From positions 9,814,748-9,878,747 of the forward strand of contig NC_067312.1 of assembly GCF_020740795.1 (NCBI RefSeq): a stretch of DNA of 64,000 nucleotides. The letters are read 5' to 3'. This stretch comes from Apus apus. Its lineage: Eukaryota > Chordata > Aves > Apodiformes > Apodidae. Shown piece by piece: positions 14,501-28,473 of this stretch. The position numbers were made by a program, and so were the translations under genes. Position 1 is the first letter of the stretch. The number at the start of each line of letters is the position of its first letter. Below the pieces are notes generated by a model, which saw nothing but the letters and a program-made list of their open reading frames with translations, did no database searches and had not been told where the DNA came from.

Positions 14501-17500
14501 AGCAATTAGATTTAAATAATGCTTTTCTAAACAGGATGTCAAGGAGCTTAGTACAAAGACTTGGGCTGAAGCCAGATCAGCATCATCAAACTGGATTTTC
14601 ATTCAAATGGCTGCCTCTCAGCCTGGACAGCTTGCCCAGACACAGGCTCTAGATCTTCATTTTAGTCAGGGCTCACCTCATTTTGTCTGCAGACAGGACC
14701 CCAGAGACCTCATGCTCCCAGGTGGCAGGGCCAGAGCAAGACACAGGTGGGGACAGGTCACTTGTGGGTGTGGAATCTGAGTCTGCTGGATGGACAGGAG
14801 AATCCCCCACACTAGCCTGGTCGCCATTCCAATCGCTGCATGCCAGGGAGTGGATATTCATGGCTGCCCTGCCTCTGCCTTCCAGTGGAGCAGCTGTTGG
14901 TCAGCTCAGGTTTTTCTTCAGGACAGATCTGCTCACTGCTGTGTCTCCTAGAGGGAAGCAATGTGCTCCAGGTGTGCCTGTGCTTAAGGGAAAAGTGCCT
15001 GAGCTGCCTCCCAGCCCATCACTGGCTTTTTCCTGCACTGTTTTACCCTATCTGCTCTGGCTGATGTGCAAGCCCTTGGGCCCTGAATTTGCAGCTTGTC
15101 CAGTCAGAATCCTCTTTTTCTCTACACAGCATTTACTCAGGCCCTTATGGACAGTCCAGTGCCATTGGGTGTCTGAACATGAACAGGGAGTGTGTAACCC
15201 AGTCCCAACATCACTGCAGGCTGGGCAGGCTCAGAGGGGAGATGTCCCACCAGGCAGCAACCAGAATCCTCACCAAGCAGCCTGTGCCAAGCCTGTCTTC
15301 AGGACAGGACTCACACCAGCAAAACTGCTAACCAGGAGCTCCCAGGACAAAGGGGCACCACAGTGGGTTACAGCTAAGCCTTGTTTGTCTCTGGGACAAG
15401 AAGGGATTTTCCCAGCTGCTGCAACAAGAGTCAGATCCTGGGGAAGAGCAACATCTCTAGCTGCAGGATTTTCCATGCTCATCCCATGTCCTGCTTTTCA
15501 CTGAGTGCTGCTCAGCCCTGATCTGCATGCTGCAGCGTAACTCAGTCGTGGCTGATGCGATTTAGTGTGACATCCCACGTAGTCCAGACTAATGGTGTAT
15601 CTGGTTTCCAGGCCTGGGAGTGTTTGTGCTGCACTTATAATTTTCCTGGCTGTTTCCTGTGCAGCAGGTGGGGAAAAGCTGTGCGAGTCATTTAATTTGT
15701 GGCAAATGGGAGACGTGGTCTGAAGTAAACAGGATGTACTTTGGTGAGGACGGAGGGAAAATAGGAGGAGAGAGAAAGGTGATGCAATTAACTGAGTGGG
15801 AAGGTGAACAGAAAAAAAATCTCACTTGCCAGGAGTGCCCTACCATAGCAGAGGTGTAGTTCTGGAGAGCACAGGCAAGAGAGGGGTGAGCAAGGCATGT
15901 GGGCTGATCCTGCCATGCTGCTCAGCAGTGCTAAGACCTCAGTTCTGATCTGGGGTACAGAGCCTGACAGATGTGAGGAGCAGGAGGTCAGGAATGGAGG
16001 CTGGAAGCAAGGAGGTGCAGAGAGATGTGCACCCATAAAGAAGTCCTCAGCTGGCAGGGTGAGGAAGGCAGCTCTCTGAGATTAAAAGACAGTAGGGAAA
16101 GGCTTAGGGAAAGGGTTTCAGTGGTTGTGAGAGGGACGTGCTGTCAGCCATCACCAGGGGATGGGGTGGCAGCTTTGCTCTGGGGAGGCTTTCAAAATTA
16201 ATGGCCATGCAGGTGATAGGAGCAAAGTGTGACAATCCACCTCTGAGGGCACGTGGTGCTAGGCACCCCAAGGACTGGGTGAAGTGCTGGAAGAGCATCT
16301 GTCAAAAGCTATTTGAAGTACCCACTCCCACTGTGGACCAGTGGACTAACACTTTCTAGCCCTACTTCAGGTGACACTGTGATTTAAATGAAATCTACAC
16401 ACGAGAATGTGGTCGAGATGACATAATTGTTCACCCAGTTGAAATATCTAGTGCTATTTCTGGAGCACCACTGAGTTAAAGTGCAGTCATGGAGAGAGGG
16501 AGAGAACACTGTGGCAGACTGAGCTCTTCTAGTAAGCTCTTTCAGTACCAGTTGTAATACATCTTTTGTGCCATTGGCATTTAATGTTATTAAACACAGG
16601 GCATCTGCAAGTGAATACATTCATTTTCACTTCTATTTATAACAAATCTCAGCTTCCAGTGTACTTGTATTTATCCAGAGTGAAGTATATTCTCACACTC
16701 TCATATGATTAGCCAACAACTGTACACTTCCTATGCAAACATTTTTATGAGTTATATTAAAAAAACAACTGGTGTGACAAAAGAAAGGAGAAGCAGCAGC
16801 TGGACTTTAAGATAGTTTTAAAGGTGATCACAGAGGATATATATATATTCATTATTATTATTATTATTAACAATGGTGGCCAGAGAAATATATTGGAAAT
16901 CATTGCAACTTTTAAAAATATACTGTTTGTACAACTGCAGATGATCTCTCATGAGGTGCTATGCACTGTGAGACAGCAGCAGTACCAAAGTATTGCAGGA
17001 GCTGCATATTTGCATGCATGTTTAGTTGTTTTTATTAAATTTTAGTCCTTAATGGCTTGCTGAGCTGTCATGCAAAAAAGCTAGAGTAAAACAGAAGTAA
17101 GGAAAAAATAAGAAATGCTGAGAACTAAAGTAATGTTGCTGGGTGGCTGGTGGTGGTACCTGCCAGCTGGCATCAAGGGCTACAGCTTCAGACTGCTGTG
17201 GTCCCTGTGCACAACAGGGCATCTCCTTGATTTTGGCCCCTTTGGGTGGGTTTGTTGTACGTGTCCCTGGGTGCTGTGTCTGCCTGAGCCTCTTGCTGGG
17301 GGGCTGCCTCAGTAAAGAGGTGCCACAGATGTGGCTTCTCATGGCAGGCACAAGGAGCTAGGGAAGTCTGGGCATCTATAAGATTGGTGAGGTTGCAATT
17401 ATGGTTTGGTGTCTGGGTATCACTGGAACTGCAGCAATTTTTGAAGCTGAGCTAGAAGCCAAGGTATTACCTGCTTGGTGGTTTGTATGGACAACCTCAA

Positions 17501-20500
17501 TGAAAACCTGCTTCTTGCTTCCTTCCTCCAGACCACTTGGGTCTGAGAGCTCCCACAGCTAAAACATCTGTCACTAATGGCCCCACCAGACTTCCCAGCT
17601 AATGCCATTATAACACGCAGCATGTAGGCAGGCTTAGGGTAACAAGGCTTCCCACTGAGCAGTGCTAAGAGCTAATTAAAGTAATCCATCCCATCCAGAA
17701 GTGCTGGACAGCACTGCAGAAAATCTGAACCCAGCAAGGCTGGATCCTGGATATGAGGGCAGAGGGGGATGCACTGCTTGTTCCCCAGGGAGGGGATGGA
17801 AAGGGCATCCCATCCCTCTGTCCTTATCCCAGTGGTGATTTGCACCACCAGGACCCCCTGGGCTGGATACAAAATCTTTTGGGTGTTTTACTCCACTCCA
17901 GCCCTTTTATGAAGCCTCTGCGGGTCAGGGGAGTGTAATTGTCTTCCACACTGAGCACACAATGATTTTTTCTCAGTGCTTAGCACTAAATCTGTGAACT
18001 GATATGACTGAAAATCTTTTTCATTCACTCCATGAAGAGTTTATCATCTCTCCAGGCTGCTCTGTTCGAGGCAGCTTCTGTTGGCTTGCCTCAGTGACTG
18101 AGGGTAATGATGCCCAAAGGCAAAGCTATTCTCCATCTCACACACACACTGCTGACAGCTAGTGTGGCCAAACGGTCCCCAGGCCTGGCAAAACCCAGTG
18201 TGATCTCCTGAAATGGCAGAGATCCTGTTGCTGATGCTTCCTTATCACTGTTCAGGGAAGAGTTAGGTTTGCTCATTTGGCCCATTTCAGACCATAATGT
18301 CTTTGGATAACTTTAAGGATACTTTTCGGAGATGCCTGAGCTGAGGATATGCCCCCATCTGTGTTTTGAACTCATGAGGGTCAGATATGGAAAAGGCAAA
18401 AGACTGACTGTTTTCAATGGTTTTGAAACCATCTCAAAATGGTTTTCTGTGGGTTTCTGTGGCTGGTACTGGGATAAATTTAGAAGGACTTAGCAAGTAA
18501 TTGTAATGCCCAGTTCAGAGGAGCTGTGGGGACTGTGGGGAGCTGTGCTCTGCCTGCACTCAGCATGGCCTTGCTCACTGAAGTTTTCCTGTATGGTTGC
18601 TAAATGTGGTCTTCTTACGGCTAAACTTAGGTGCCTACGTTAGGGGTATATAAGCGATGTTGCTCATGGCTCTGGAGTTAGAAAGACCTGGGAATATTCA
18701 GTGTGGCTGGGGGCCAAATCACTTTCTTGATGGCCCAGGAAGAAGAGCCCAGTGCTAAGCTTTCCTTAGCCCTTAGGCGATCCTGGTCTTGCCCCTCCTG
18801 CACCCTGCAGTGCCCACCAGCACCCTCCTCACGCTCCCCGGCGCCCGGGGCCGGCGAGGCCAGGCTCAGCACTGGAGCTATGCAGTTTAGCAGTTTCCCA
18901 TGCTCAGCAGGGTATACAGCTGGATCAGCAAGTGCTTTCAGAGGGCACTGTTGATGCTTCGTTAAATCCTGTTAGTACAACTTGCCACAACAAGCTTCAG
19001 AGGCTTGCTGCTTAGTATTTCCTGAGCAACTTGCTGTGGGTCAGTAGAGATTGCACCATCAGCAAAAGCCAGGCTCCTCCACAGTCTTGCTGGAGGCTGC
19101 TGAAACCTATGGGGAAGGGTTTGGCTCCTCCTGTGTCCATGTTTTTTGCTTGGCCAGAGAACACTGCAAGGAGGGTAAGCTAGTCCCCACCAGTCTCCAG
19201 CAGAGCAGAAGCAGAGCTGTGGGGACAGCTATCTTCCCTTATGGCTGTGGATGAGGAGTGGCCTTTGCTATTAGCTCTCTGATGCTGCAGAGCCTGTTCT
19301 TTCCATCAAACAATCTCTTCCCTCTCCCATGGATGTTTGTAAGCCAGCCAGCTGTGTGGTGTACTGCAAGCAGGTACCTGGCATTTAGATACAGGTGACC
19401 CCTGCCCACATGCCCTGGATGTCACCCGGTTCCCTCTGGTTTCTTTCCAGAGATACTCCCAGCACTTTCCAGGTCTGATCCAATTTATTATTTTTTTTTT
19501 GCACCCCCTGCCTGTTGGATATTGCTGCCCTTTGCTCTTATGCCTTTACTAGCAGATATGTGCTGCTGAGCCACAGGCTGGCCCCAATGCTATGTCTTTG
19601 CTGGTACCAGTGGGGTACTTGAGCAAGGAAGGGCAGGTCACCTGGAGCCAAGAGGCCTGTCTGCCCTCCTGTGCTTTCATGTGGTCCAGTGCAGATGCTA
19701 GCAGACATCTCTGAGTTGAACATGTGAGCTGGAGCAAGGAGAGGTGCTTGCTCTGAACAGCACTGGTTTTAGCTGAAACTGGGGATCTTTGATCCTGTGT
19801 GGTTGCTGATGCCTGAATGACCCAGCCATCCCATGGGCTTTTCTGCCCGTTTCATTCCCTGCAAGCGGAACATTTCCTGCGTCATTTATTTCCAAACAGT
19901 AGCAAAATAAGCCTAAATCCTTATCTGTCAGCTAATCCTTCTGTGAGCTGGGATCAAGGCTGTTGAATCAGGCTGTGAGTGTGACTCGAGGCTCTCAGGG
20001 GTTGCTGCTATTCATAAATGGGCTTCTTGAGAGCCCCAAAATTGGTACAGACATCTTTCCCAGCTCAGCATCACTCCAGCTTCACCCCACTATATAAAAG
20101 CCTCAGGTTGCAGTATGACCATAATGGGATAGATTTTGGAAGGCTTCAGGGCTGCAGGTCATATCATGCCTGTTTTGATGCATGTTTGGTGGGTGGGCCA
20201 GGAAGCCAGTGAGGAAAAATGTTGCTGTGCTCATAGAGGAGTTTGGGTTTCCTTGGTCTTCCCCACAGAAATGCTCCAGAAGAGTGTCTTCTTTCATTCA
20301 TTGAATTTGCCTGACCTGTTGCTGGCATGTTTTGCTAATGGAGGAGACCTTACCCTGCAGGTGTCACCTTGACCTACCCCTGAGCAGAGTAGAAGGAACA
20401 AGAGAAGCAAGATACTTCAAAGTCCTACCAGGCTCTGTGCCCCTTCTCACTCAGAGTAGTCAGGTTGGGAATTTTGGGAAGCCCGATTGGTGGCTTCTTG

Positions 20501-23500
20501 GCACTTCACTTTTCCAAGGGAAGCTTGTATCCTAGGTCACTGGGCCACTCTGTAAAGCGGCCAGATCCTGTCCCAGCACAGCTGTGCTCACAAATCCCAT
20601 CCTGCCAGAAACTGCAGGAACTGGGACTATGAGTGTCATGCCAGCAGTAGGGCAGAGCCAGGCCTGTGCCCCTTAGCCAGAGTCAGAAGGGGAAAGGGTC
20701 CCCTCTTGGACCTTCAGGAGTTGTGGGGACTTTTCTGCCTGTGATCATTCCAGCATGATTGTCTTCCTTGCTACTTTAAAGCATACACATGTTTTGCTTT
20801 CTTTAGTCAAAACCTTACAGCAGATGTTTTATGATTACTCCACCAATGGGAAAAACAAAAAGGATGCTGAAAAGTGCCAACATCATGGCTTTTATGGGAG
20901 AGTTTTATTAACTCAGCTGTTTGCTGTTCAGCAAGGGGATGAAGGCATCGGCCAAGACACAGTTTAAGTTACTCCCATGTCCTGGATGTAAAGTTTGTTA
21001 TGTGCCAGTATGAGTAGGGCTGTGGCTGCAGCTCCCAGGGATTTGGATCTGGGATCTTCAAATAGCAGTCCTTGTCCAGATCATAGTCCTGATCCTTGTC
21101 CTTGTCCTCACCCTGCCCTCACACCTAGGGCTCCACCTCAGTCATCTTCCACCTCCTGCTTTGCTTCTAGTCTCAGTTTCCATGTTTGGGGCTGAGAGAG
21201 CCATCAAGGGTCCTGCAGGAGTTGTGCCCACACTGCTGATAAGGACGGGAGCCCTGTGCCTCAGTTTCCCTGGAGAGATAGCATATGCCCTGGCATAAGG
21301 CAAAGGGAGCATCAGGGCAATGGAGGACTTGGCCATGAACACAGCAGCATGGGGACATGGGGTCTTCTCCCCATCTCATCTTCCAGGACTCATCCCCTGT
21401 CAGCAAGGCAGAGTCCATCCCCATGCAGAGCCTTTTCTGCCCCTGCTCTGAGCTTTCCTCACATGTCCCCCATCGTCGTTTCAGCCAAGAGCATCTGGCT
21501 CTCCTGCTGGGAACTGTTAACAATAAAATCGATGCAAATGCTGCTGAGAGCAGCTTCAATACCCATTCAATGAGCTCCTGAGGGACAGACCTCTCATGTA
21601 AGCTCAGCTCTGCATCTGCCAGTTCCATGGGGGGATGTTCTGCCCCAGCTCCTCCTCAGCTCCTGATGAGCCCCGTGGATGCAATGTAAGCAGGGATGCA
21701 GATGGAGGACAAGCTCAGCTACATGCCAGGTGGCAGGGCCCTGTGAGTGCCCTTTCCACACCTGGACATGGCACACATTGAGAGGGAGAGCCCATCAGTA
21801 GCCATGCTCAGAGGTGATGCTTCCCTGCATACTCCAGAAAACCACAGCAGCTCTGCTCTGAGAAGGGCTGCTCCTCGGAGGCCTGAGGTAGTAGGAAGCT
21901 GCTGCATGCATCCACGTGGATGCTGTGGTTCCGTGGTGGTGCTGTCAGCCTGCCTGCAGTGGCCCGGCCAGCTTGCATGCACAGCTGCCCTGGGAAAAGC
22001 AGATAAAGAAATAAAGGAAAACTTTCTGTTCCAGTGCCCCCGAAAGGACATTTTAATCTTCCTTCGCAGTGTCATCCTGCTTGCCTGGTTATGTGGCATG
22101 AAATTAGAGCTCTGGTTCAGTTATGGCTCATTACAGGCTTGTGTGTGGCTTTGTTGCAACTTGTTCAGAAGCACCAAAGGAGCTGAGCCAGTGTCAAAGT
22201 CAAGGTTTTAGAGACAGCAACTAGGAGCTGAGCCTTGCCTGTGACTGGTGACTATAGCAGGGCTCAGACAAAGTGTCCATGGATGTGGGTGCCACTACCT
22301 GGAGGGTGTCAGGGACCCTCTGTGACCCTACCAGTGGGGAGAGCAAAGGGAATGAAGATAGGTCAATGGGAGATGGCTCCAGCATCTCCTTTTCCTGGCT
22401 GAGCAAAGCAGTTGCCTTTTTAGCCTGTCCCAAGGACCTGTGTCTTGTGCTGTGTGAGACACAGGGGCAAAGGGAATGCTTTGAATGCCTTCAGACAGCA
22501 AAGCAGCTTTTCTGCAGAAATAGCTAGGTTTGGAAATACCTCGAGCAGCTGTGTTTATCCCAACACTCTCAGTCAGAGGGATGCTGGGATGTGATGTGAG
22601 CTGTTAGTACAAACATTGCTGCCAGTGCCCGGACCAGAGCCACAAAGGGCGTTGCTCACTTAGCAGTGTTAATACAAGCCAGCACTATCCCAGCATGCAA
22701 AGTGAACTTAGTAAATAAAATCAACCCTTGTCCCAGTGCTTGGGCAATGACTGGGGCTATCTTCTCAGGAGCAGAGGGGTTCCCAGATGTTCCCATTCCC
22801 TTCCCAAAGGCTGCTTTCATCCCAGCTGCACCGTCTGGCAACCAAGGAGACCTCTGCTCTGTCTTGGTTGTGCTGGGCTGGGAGAGGGAGCAGCCTGGGG
22901 ATCCCCTGGGGGCTTCTTTCCCAGCAGTCCTCACCTTCAGCAGTGCCCTTGTTTGCTAGAGAAATGTAGTGAGATCCCTGCAGCCCTACAACTTTAGCTT
23001 TGTTCTGCCCTGACATTTTTTTTCCAGTGCTGAAAGGGAAGATGCATGTTTGTAATTGCTGCACCCAGGGTCATTATAGGACCTGATTCAGCATGAGGAG
23101 AACTGATCTGTTCTAAGTGGGAAGAAAGTGGCCTCCTTGCTCAGATGCTGTGCACTGCTCTCTCAGCCTCCTGAGAGTATCCCCATGCGGGGGCAAGGCT
23201 TACTGGATGCCAGGAGCAGACAGCACAGCAGTTTTCCATGCCTTCAAGCCCAGCTGGTTATACTCCCCCTTGCTGTGCCACTGAGTTGGGAACCTGCTGC
23301 CACCTCTCCCAGGCCTGCTTGTCAGATTGGGTACCAGCCCTCCTGCTCAGCTGTGCCTGGCATCTGCTTTCTGGGATGCCTGGAACCATGCTGGGCACAG
23401 AGGAGTTCCCTAGCCCTGAAGCAGGGCCCCCCCCTTCCCCCCCCTAAATCCAGAGGCAAGGCAAGAGGCAGCAGGCTGGCAAGTGGGAAGGCTGTGAGTG

Positions 23501-24627
23501 GAAAGCAGCACTGAGCTGATGGGATGTGGTGACTGGGTGGGTGCTAATTTGGAGGAATCCCACAGGGTAGATGCTCAGCTGCAGGAGGGCTTGGTGGGCC
23601 GAATGCAGGTTGACAAGTTCCTTTGTTGTGGCTGTGTGTGCCATGATGTGTATCTGGAGAGCCCAAGCCCCCAAGCTCCCATGAGAGCAACACACTTGAT
23701 GCTACAGCCCATAGCACTGTGTGGCACTGTTCCCCTTAGCACGGAAATTGTCTCCCAGCAGGCCTGCTGCTCCCCACCAAGCAAGGGCTGAACTGGCTTA
23801 TCTCTGACAGGCTTATTTCCCTCACGCTATGTGATTTCTCCCAGGATGCTGGCAGCTTGTTCTAGCACCTGAGCAGCAAGCCTCTGGGACAGGAGCTGGG
23901 GTGGGTGATGTGCTGTGGGATGGACTCGTCCCTCACTGCCTGTGCTGGGACATGTTGGGGTTGGCACAGCACCCTGCAATGAGGCACAGGGACAGGCCAT
24001 GCCATGGGAGGTTTGGGGTGTGCCCAGGGGCAAGAGAGCCTCAGTGACAAGCTGACAGCCCACGTGGGACTCACTTATGCCCCTGGGTTAGAGGCTCTCA
24101 GCACCCACCTGCCCTCCTGGAGAAACCCACTTGGGTGTAAAAGGGCCAGTCCCCACTCCTGTGGCTTCCTCTCCCCAGAGCAAGGAAGGGATATGGCAGG
24201 ACAATTTTTGGGAGTTCTGGACACCTGCATCACTGCCACTGCCCAGGGAGTCATGCATGCCTGGCACCTCCCTGAGGCCTGGGGGAAAAAAAGCTGTGAG
24301 CTTAGAGAGTGGGGCAGTCTCATGGGGCTGAGAAGGCCTAGGAGGAGAGTGGCAGTAGAGAGTTTGTGTCAGTGTGGATCAACAGATCCACTGCCATCCC
24401 TAACCAAACCCTTCTCTACCACCACTCCCTGGCCCAAGGAGGCTTTTACACATCTAATGGAAACTTGAGCTTGAAATACAGGGACAGGCAGGTGCATCCC
24501 TCCCTGTGCCTCAACCTCTGGCAACAGCTGTGAGCTGGGACACTGCAGCCCAGCATCCCTCCCCACACCAGCCTGTCCTCCCTGCTCACTGCTCTGCCCC
24601 CCTTTGCTCTCTCCTCAGGCAAAGAAA
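11501..24627. other. no recognised gene apart from the 13.1 kb candidate
   Basis: Long noncoding stretch. I searched it on the minus strand for ARID-domain and REKLES-domain words of ARID3C and saw none. Conserved-looking AT-rich patches occur near 15.53-15.72, 19.87-20.03 and 21.99-22.16 kb. A 273-codon plus-strand frame (14683-15504) has no recognisable domain. Confidence 0.6.
12961..13212 (-). other. CpG-rich exon-like ORF with a CX9C cysteine pattern, unidentified
   Basis: The minus-strand frame of 83 codons is open from an ATG at 13210-13212 to TAA at 12961-12963. The core (about 13058-13160) is strikingly CpG- and GC3-rich inside AT-richer noncoding DNA. A strong acceptor-like CTTCCCCCTCACTGCAG precedes it (boundary 13161/13160). 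The core reads EECSAPFESWERC, then a spacer, then RRCLALRKCFRIKN: one CX9C pair and two more cysteines. After AAC near 13054 the codon bias disappears. I do not recognise the family. It may be a real exon, a decayed gene fragment or chance. The plus strand also shows an acceptor (CTCTTTTCAG) and a donor (GTGAGG) around the same core, so the strand is not certain. Confidence 0.3.
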
Positions 24628-24726
24628 NNNNNNNNNNNNNNNNNNNNNNNNNNNNNNNNNNNNNNNNNNNNNNNNNNNNNNNNNNNNNNNNNNNNNNNNN
24701 NNNNNNNNNNNNNNNNNNNNNNNNNN
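24628..24726. other. assembly gap (99 N)
   Basis: A run of 99 undetermined bases, probably of unknown true length. It lies downstream (in ARID3C transcript direction) of the ARID3C exon, so missing exons could sit in it. Confidence 0.99.
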
Positions 24727-27700
24727 GAGGGTGCACAGTGCAGGCCCTGCCACCTTATTATGGGATGACCCCGAGGGATGGGATAAAGGGTCTGTAGCAC
24801 AAGGAGGGTCTGCAGCCAACTCAGAGCAAAGTCCTCCAGGCTTTGAGAAGCAAGCACATGCATTCAGGGTTGCTGAGCTCCCTCCTACAGGCATGTAAAG
24901 TGCAGGTGGGTGCAAGAGGAAACTTGGCATCAGGGATAGACAGGGAGGAGCAGCACCACAGCCAGAGGAGGAACAGCCACACCAGGGTTGGCCGAGGATG
25001 ATGGCAACCAGCTGCTGGCAAAGAAAGCCAACTGCAAATTAACTGCTGAGGCTATCAGACACTCGAGAGTCCCCGAAGGGCTGGCTGGGGCTCACCATCC
25101 CCAGCTGCTCCTGAGCACAGATGAAGAAGCTCTGGAGATCCAGATCCCCCCACCACAACAAGATGGGTTTGAACATGCCAGTGGGGCCCTGGCAGGGAAG
25201 GCATCCTCCTGCCAGCAAACACTGCTGCCAGAAAGCTGGTACAAAACCCAGGCATCTGAGTCCCCCTTACCCTAGAGCCTTCCCATGGTGCTACCCTGGG
25301 GAAGGGAGCCCTGGGTCCTGGTGCTCCTTTTCCATTGCTTGGAGGAAACCAGGGTGCCTGTCCCTATGTGTGTGCATGGCTCCCTGGGGAGGGGAAGCTG
25401 AATTTGTGAGGCCAAGCTGGCACCAGCAATGCCAGGCTCTTTTTGTTGCCCTCCAAAATCTAACATGATGCAGCACCATAGCATCACAACTTGGTAGCAT
25501 CCTCATTCTTAGGGAAGGAGGACCTCACGGGTAATGCACAGTCGGACCCTGCTCAGTGCCCCCCACCCTGGGGCCAGGGCTGCCTCACAGTGCTGGGTGC
25601 AGGAGATGTCCTGGACCTTTGCCCAGGCCTCTACCCATGTCTCCTTATCAAGTGTACATAGAGTGGCGCCGGGGGCTGATGCAAGAGGCAGGGGTGAGAG
25701 GGTCTCACAACCCCCTAACATCAGAGGGGGCCTCCCAGATCAGAGCAAAGGTCCTGCCAGCCCCCCCAATCCGGTGCTTCAGGAAGCATATAAAACCAGG
25801 ATAAACACACGGGATATTTCCCCAAAATGCTCCCGTGGGTGAAGCAGTTTGCCTATTAACCCTCAGTAGGTTTCTGCACCTTGACCTCCTCCTCTGATCC
25901 CATTTTTAGCACCATCACACTGTGTGGAAAACCTCCCATGGCTGGTCCTCGACACCCCTCTCATCCCCTCCCCATCAAGGCTCCCTCCCTTACTGTAGGG
26001 AGCCAGGGAAGTGGCTCCTTGACAATCCTCTGCCAACCAGCCTAGATTTGGGGGTCCCTGTTCACTTAGATGCTCCCCCCATGCCCCCACCCCAGGAGGA
26101 TGACAGCAAGGACAGTCCCTGAGACCTATTGCAGGTGATGCGAGCAGTGCCATGTTGGCACGGGCAACTCTAAGCAGGGGATCCTGGTGGGAGACAGCCC
26201 CAGCCACCGTGGGGTCTTTCCCTGGCTCCAGGACCCCCATGCTCCCATCGCCAGCCCCCCAGTAGCTTGCAAGCAATCACATGCCACCCTTAGTGCCCCA
26301 CTGCATTCCAGCACAGCCCCTGAGAAACCTCCAAAAGCTGGAACAAGGCCACTCTCCTAGCTCAGCTTCTGCTGAGAGGAGAGAACCTGTTCCCCAGGCT
26401 GGGTGAGGTAAAACCCCACAGCCCGGGGGAGGACGCATCCCTCCTAGGCAGGGGTATGTCCCCTCCTGGATGATTACAGGGGAAGGACAGGAGTGACAGC
26501 TATCCTGCAGACCCTGGGGGCAAGTCGGCACTGCAGCCCACCCCAAGCTGCCCCCCCCTCACCCCTGATGTGTCGCAGCACCATGTGAAGACATGGCAGT
26601 GCTGGTCCTGGTAACTTCTTTTCCCTCTCCCTGTTGCGGCCCATCCCCTCATCCCTGTGCTCCCAGGGGTACTGAACATAAGGGACACCCCAGTGTCCCC
26701 TGGGCTGGCTGGGAAATCCCACCAGGTGGGAAATCCACATGTGGGTCTCTGGAGCAGTGACACATTGCCTTTCTAATCAGGGTCAGAGAAAAGAGAACAA
26801 GCAAGCAAGGAGCCAGCTCTCAGCCCACGAAGTGGTGGCAGGATTTAGCCCCCCCAGCATAGACCTTCCCTGCCACCCATCTCCCCAGTATTCACACCAC
26901 ACTGCTGGCTCTGCTGCCCCACATGGGGAGCACAGGCAGCTCCAGCCAGGGGCAGGGCGTGAGGCTGAAGGATGAGAAATGCCGGGGATGCTTTCTCCTC
27001 GTAAAGCTTCCCTAGGGTTGGGAAGGAGGAGTTGCTTCCTATCTCCCTCCCGGCTGACCCCAGGAACCGGACAGTCAGCTTTTCTCTGTGCAGCAGGGTG
27101 TAACATAACACTTCCTGGACATGCTGTTTGGCCTCTGCAGCCCACCCACCCCAGCCCTCCCCCGACTGCTTTCAAGGCAGTGTTGGGTGCTGGCAGCCTC
27201 ATGCTGCCTGTGCTGCCTGCACCTGGACCTGCTGCCTTGCAGGCAGATACTTGGGGGGGAGGCGGAGGGTGAGCCCTGCACCACCTTGTGCAATCTTGAA
27301 ACAGAAAAAGCATGGCCCCACAGCACCTGACCAAAGTTGGGTCCCTGCTGCTGTCCCTTATCCCCAGAGCCACTGTGGATAAACCCGTAAGTTCCGTCAT
27401 CCCACTGTCCCCTGAGCAGTGCCATCCTAAAAAGCCAAATACCAGCTGCATGGGGACACCTCTCCCTGCTCTGTCCCTTTCCCTTGTCTTCCTTGTCACC
27501 CACCCTGCCACCCTCCTTACCCCAACGATGCAGCCAAACACGTGGGGAGTGCAAACCCAGTGTGGAGCGGCACCTGCTTCGTGCAAACCAGGGCTTGTAG
27601 AACCCAGAGAGGCTGGGGTTTTACACAAGCTAAACCGAGAGAAGCCTTTCTTCCACCCTCTCTGTGAGCCCCAGGAGCCCCGTCCCCTCCTCCCCGTCAG

Positions 27701-28473
27701 ACGTCTGTGGCACAGGGGTCTCCCTTATGCCCACCAGCAAAGAGGTGACAAGAGTCGATGCGCTGCTCCCTCCAGCCCATGGAGGAAATCAATGAGCTGC
27801 ATCGACCGGCCGTAATGCGCCCAGGCCCTCACGGAGACACGGGGGAGCTCGGCTCTCTGGCCCACCAGCTCCACGCGCCCCAGCCCTCAACCTTGTTCAC
27901 CTTCAGAAAACCTCTGTGGATGGAGGTGACCCTGTTTTGCCCGTCACAGAAAGCACCAGGGTTGGAGTCTTGGGGGGTGCCTGGGGATGAGGAGAGTGAA
28001 CGCAGGGGGAGGTGGGGAACGTGAGGCAGGGGTGAGATGGGGCTTGATCGCAGGGGAATGGGAGCACATGGGGGGGCATGTCAGAGTGGGATAGGGCTCA
28101 GGGACAGCAGCAAGTGAGGAGCTATGGGAGGGTACACATTTGGGGCAGGATGGGGTTCTGAAATAGGGATCCTGGGTTGCACTGACTAGGCTTATCTGGG
28201 ATGAGGTTTGGGGGCAATAGAGAGGCACGGGGGGGGTTCCCATTTAGGGTGACATCCTGATAACGTCTGGTAATAGGTGGGACTGGGATGTGGCCTGGGG
28301 CAACGGGGTTGCCCATTTAGGGTGGGATGTGCTTGTGGGTAGTGGAAGGCATAAATGGTGTCCATACAGTGAGGCCTGAGCCTGAGTTTGGGGACCACGG
28401 GGGGACACTAGCAATGCCCCCCTGGGGTGGCCAGTGCTGGTGCTAGTGCTCTGGGGCGGCAGATGCCTCTTAC
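24727..28473. other. presumed ARID3C intron, no exon seen
   Basis: GC-rich noncoding DNA downstream of the ARID3C donor at 28473. The 281-codon minus-strand frame at 26783-27628 is compositionally driven and matches nothing I know. No ARID-domain exon is visible. Confidence 0.55.

Noticed and set aside
26783-27628. Minus-strand frame of 281 codons in the ARID3C downstream region
   Set aside because: No ARID or REKLES similarity, no codon-bias signal, and several alternative frames are open in the same GC-rich stretch.
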